DNA of 64,000 bases from positions 43,900 to 107,899 of the forward strand of contig NCEA01000018.1 of the NCBI GenBank assembly GCA_002280515.1, written 5' to 3'. Made by a program: the position numbers and the translations under genes. Shown here piece after piece: positions 62,989-64,000 of the stretch; the first letter of the stretch is position 1, and each line of letters opens with the position of its first letter. Under the pieces are notes generated by a model. The model searched no databases. It worked only from the letters and a program-made list of their open reading frames with translations, and was not told where the DNA came from. The stretch comes from Rhodobacterales bacterium 32-67-9. GTDB lineage: Bacteria; Pseudomonadota; Alphaproteobacteria; Rhodobacterales; Rhodobacteraceae.

Positions 62989-63723
62989 ATGCGATTGACG
63001 GGAAAGCGGGCTTTCGTGACAGCCGCGGGGGCGGGGATCGGACGCGCGACGGCGCAGGCCTTCGCGGTCGAAGGTGCCGAGGTGATCGCCACGGATCTCG
63101 ACATGGGCGCGCTTGAAGGGCTGGCGGGCGCGGGGATCCGTACCCGCTGGCTCGACGCGACCGATGCGGCGGCGGTGGAGGCGGCGGCACGCGAGGCGGG
63201 TGCGGTCGATATCCTTTTCAACTGCGTCGGCTTCGTCCATCACGGCACCATCCTCGATTGCGACGAGGAAGCGTTCGACCTCTCGATGAACATAAACGTC
63301 CGGTCCATGTACCTGATGACCCGCGCCTTCCTGCCGGCGATGATCGCGGCGGGCGGCGGCTCCATCGTCTCGGTCGCCTCGGTCGTGTCGTCGGTCATCG
63401 CGGCGCCGAACCGCTTCGTCTACGGGGCGACCAAGGCGGCGGTGATCGGGATGACCAAGTCGGTTGCCGCAGATTTCATCGGCCAAGGCATCCGTGCCAA
63501 CGCGATCTGCCCGGCGACAGTGGAAAGCCCTTCGCTCGAGGCGCGGATGCGGGCGCTCGGCGACTACGAGACCGCGCGCGCCGCCTTCATCGCGCGCCAG
63601 CCGATGGGCCGGCTCGGCCGGCCGGAGGAGATCGCTGCGCTCGCCGTCTACCTCGCCAGCGACGAGAGCGGGTTCGTCACCGGTCAGGCGATCAACATCG
63701 ACGGCGGTTGGGCCAACGTCTAA
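62989..63723 (+). CDS. SDR family oxidoreductase, probable 2-keto-3-deoxy-L-fuconate dehydrogenase
   Basis: 244 residues. TAAGAGIGRATAQAFA (cofactor), NCVGFVHHGTILDCDEEAF, SVASVVSS (Ser 131), YGATK (Tyr 145, Lys 149), ICPATVESPSLEARM and the ending GQAINIDGGW. The NCxGFVHHGTIL and ICPxTVESPSL segments are characteristic of 2-keto-3-deoxy-L-fuconate/rhamnonate dehydrogenases. ATG 62989 gives GAGGAG a six-base spacing; the ATG at 62983 touches it. Confidence 0.88.
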   Translation: MRLTGKRAFVTAAGAGIGRATAQAFAVEGAEVIATDLDMGALEGLAGAGIRTRWLDATDAAAVEAAAREAGAVDILFNCVGFVHHGTILDCDEEAFDLSMNINVRSMYLMTRAFLPAMIAAGGGSIVSVASVVSSVIAAPNRFVYGATKAAVIGMTKSVAADFIGQGIRANAICPATVESPSLEARMRALGDYETARAAFIARQPMGRLGRPEEIAALAVYLASDESGFVTGQAINIDGGWANV

Positions 63724-63897
63724 TCAGAACCCGATGAGCCGGGCGCCCGCGACGGTCACCGCGCTCGCCACGCCGAGGACGCTGCCGAGCGCGGTGGTAA
63801 AGCCGAGCGACAAGTGGATGATCGAGATCGCCGGCATCGTGTTGCCGAACGGCACCGGCAGTGTGACCATGAGGCCGAGGAAAAGCACGATCGCGAC
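63724..63897 (-). pseudogene. C-terminal fragment of an ExoD-like membrane protein, cut by an insertion
   Basis: 57 residues in frame: VAIVLFLGLMVTLPVPFGN, TMPAISIIHLSLGF and a third hydrophobic stretch to the stop at 63724. The LPxPFGNxxPAxxI pattern is that of ExoD (exopolysaccharide synthesis) proteins. The frame is broken by TAG at 63898-63900 where unrelated sequence begins. The N-terminal part, if it exists, lies beyond the window. Confidence 0.6.
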
Positions 63898-64000
63898 CTA
63901 ACAGGTCGCTGAAACAATCCCTGAGCCGGAACGCTGTTTCTTCATCAGGGCTGGGTCTGGGGATTGCGATGTCTGTCAGCGCTTTCGACATGCGCGCCTG
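63898..64000 (+). mobile_element. probable left end of an insertion sequence
   Basis: From about 63899 the sequence changes abruptly inside the ExoD-like gene. CAGGTCGCTGAAACAATCCC looks like a terminal repeat. An ATG at 63969 opens MSVSAFDMRA and runs off the window end, as a transposase start would. GCGACCT-AAC-AGGTCGC spans the border as a short inverted repeat. The family cannot be named without the right end. Confidence 0.5.

Overview
The window is about two-thirds G+C and densely packed. It looks like the chromosome of an alphaproteobacterium of the Rhodobacteraceae type. The evidence is the product set (MipZ, COQ9, the NDUFS4-like complex I subunit, the fructose ABC system Frc, S16-RimM-TrmD order, the small 'GDCCVFCS' protein next to a MerT-like protein) and the GC-rich hairpin repeats that punctuate gene ends. 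No rRNA or CRISPR array is present. One tRNA gene (Arg, anticodon UCU) lies at 46497-46573.

Layout. 1-4.9 kb: a C45-family acyltransferase/amidase, a class III aminotransferase, a membrane-anchored FMN-binding glutamate-synthase-like protein and an AhpD-fold protein, probably one amine-handling unit. 5.0-9.4 kb: a DUF2892 membrane protein, an RND adaptor and an RND pump behind an ATTC-N8-GAAT operator of the kind used by sulfide/sulfane-sulfur-responsive ArsR repressors. 9.6-24.5 kb: housekeeping (mipZ, rpmE, rplS, trmD, rimM, rpsP, chorismate mutase, four tandem GNAT acetyltransferases, ffh, rpmI-rplT, pheS, pheT, mscL). Small foreign-looking genes sit between trmD and rplS and between pheS and pheT. 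24.7-28.9 kb: ald with a divergent Lrp-type regulator, then a GAF/Fis regulator and a broken aldehyde dehydrogenase. 29.9-34.3 kb: the frcBCA fructose importer and the divergent ROK repressor FrcR with a long AT-rich palindrome between them. 34.4-38.7 kb: rpsU, coq9, quinone oxidoreductase, a ParA-like ATPase and small proteins.

38.7-40.5 kb is accessory DNA: two copies of a hairpin repeat, then an AT-richer gene that resembles the PvuRts1I/AbaSI family of modification-dependent restriction endonucleases. uvrB follows, with a candidate structured RNA upstream, then a small mercury-type import locus (merR, merT-like, Cys-rich protein).

46.6-63.7 kb is a carbohydrate-catabolism region. It holds ribokinase, a frameshifted RbsD/FucU mutarotase, an SGNH hydrolase, a CUT1 ABC importer, a frameshifted SIS-domain isomerase, an FGGY kinase, SgcX-like (M42) and SgcQ-like (BtpA) proteins, and a non-phosphorylating route (aldo/keto reductase, lactonase-type amidohydrolase, UxaA-type dehydratase, SDR) with its FadR-type GntR regulator. 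One operator motif, TGCTARCATGTTAGT, occurs in three divergent intergenic regions here and ties the units into one regulon. The route best fits L-fucose or a related deoxy- or pentose sugar; the actual substrate is an inference.

Several genes are damaged: a GST with an amber codon, an aldehyde dehydrogenase with an internal deletion, fucU and the SIS gene with small frameshifting deletions, a sugar-isomerase remnant, and an ExoD-like gene cut by what looks like the end of an insertion sequence at the window edge. Either this strain is losing accessory catabolic genes or the assembly carries indel errors; reads would decide.
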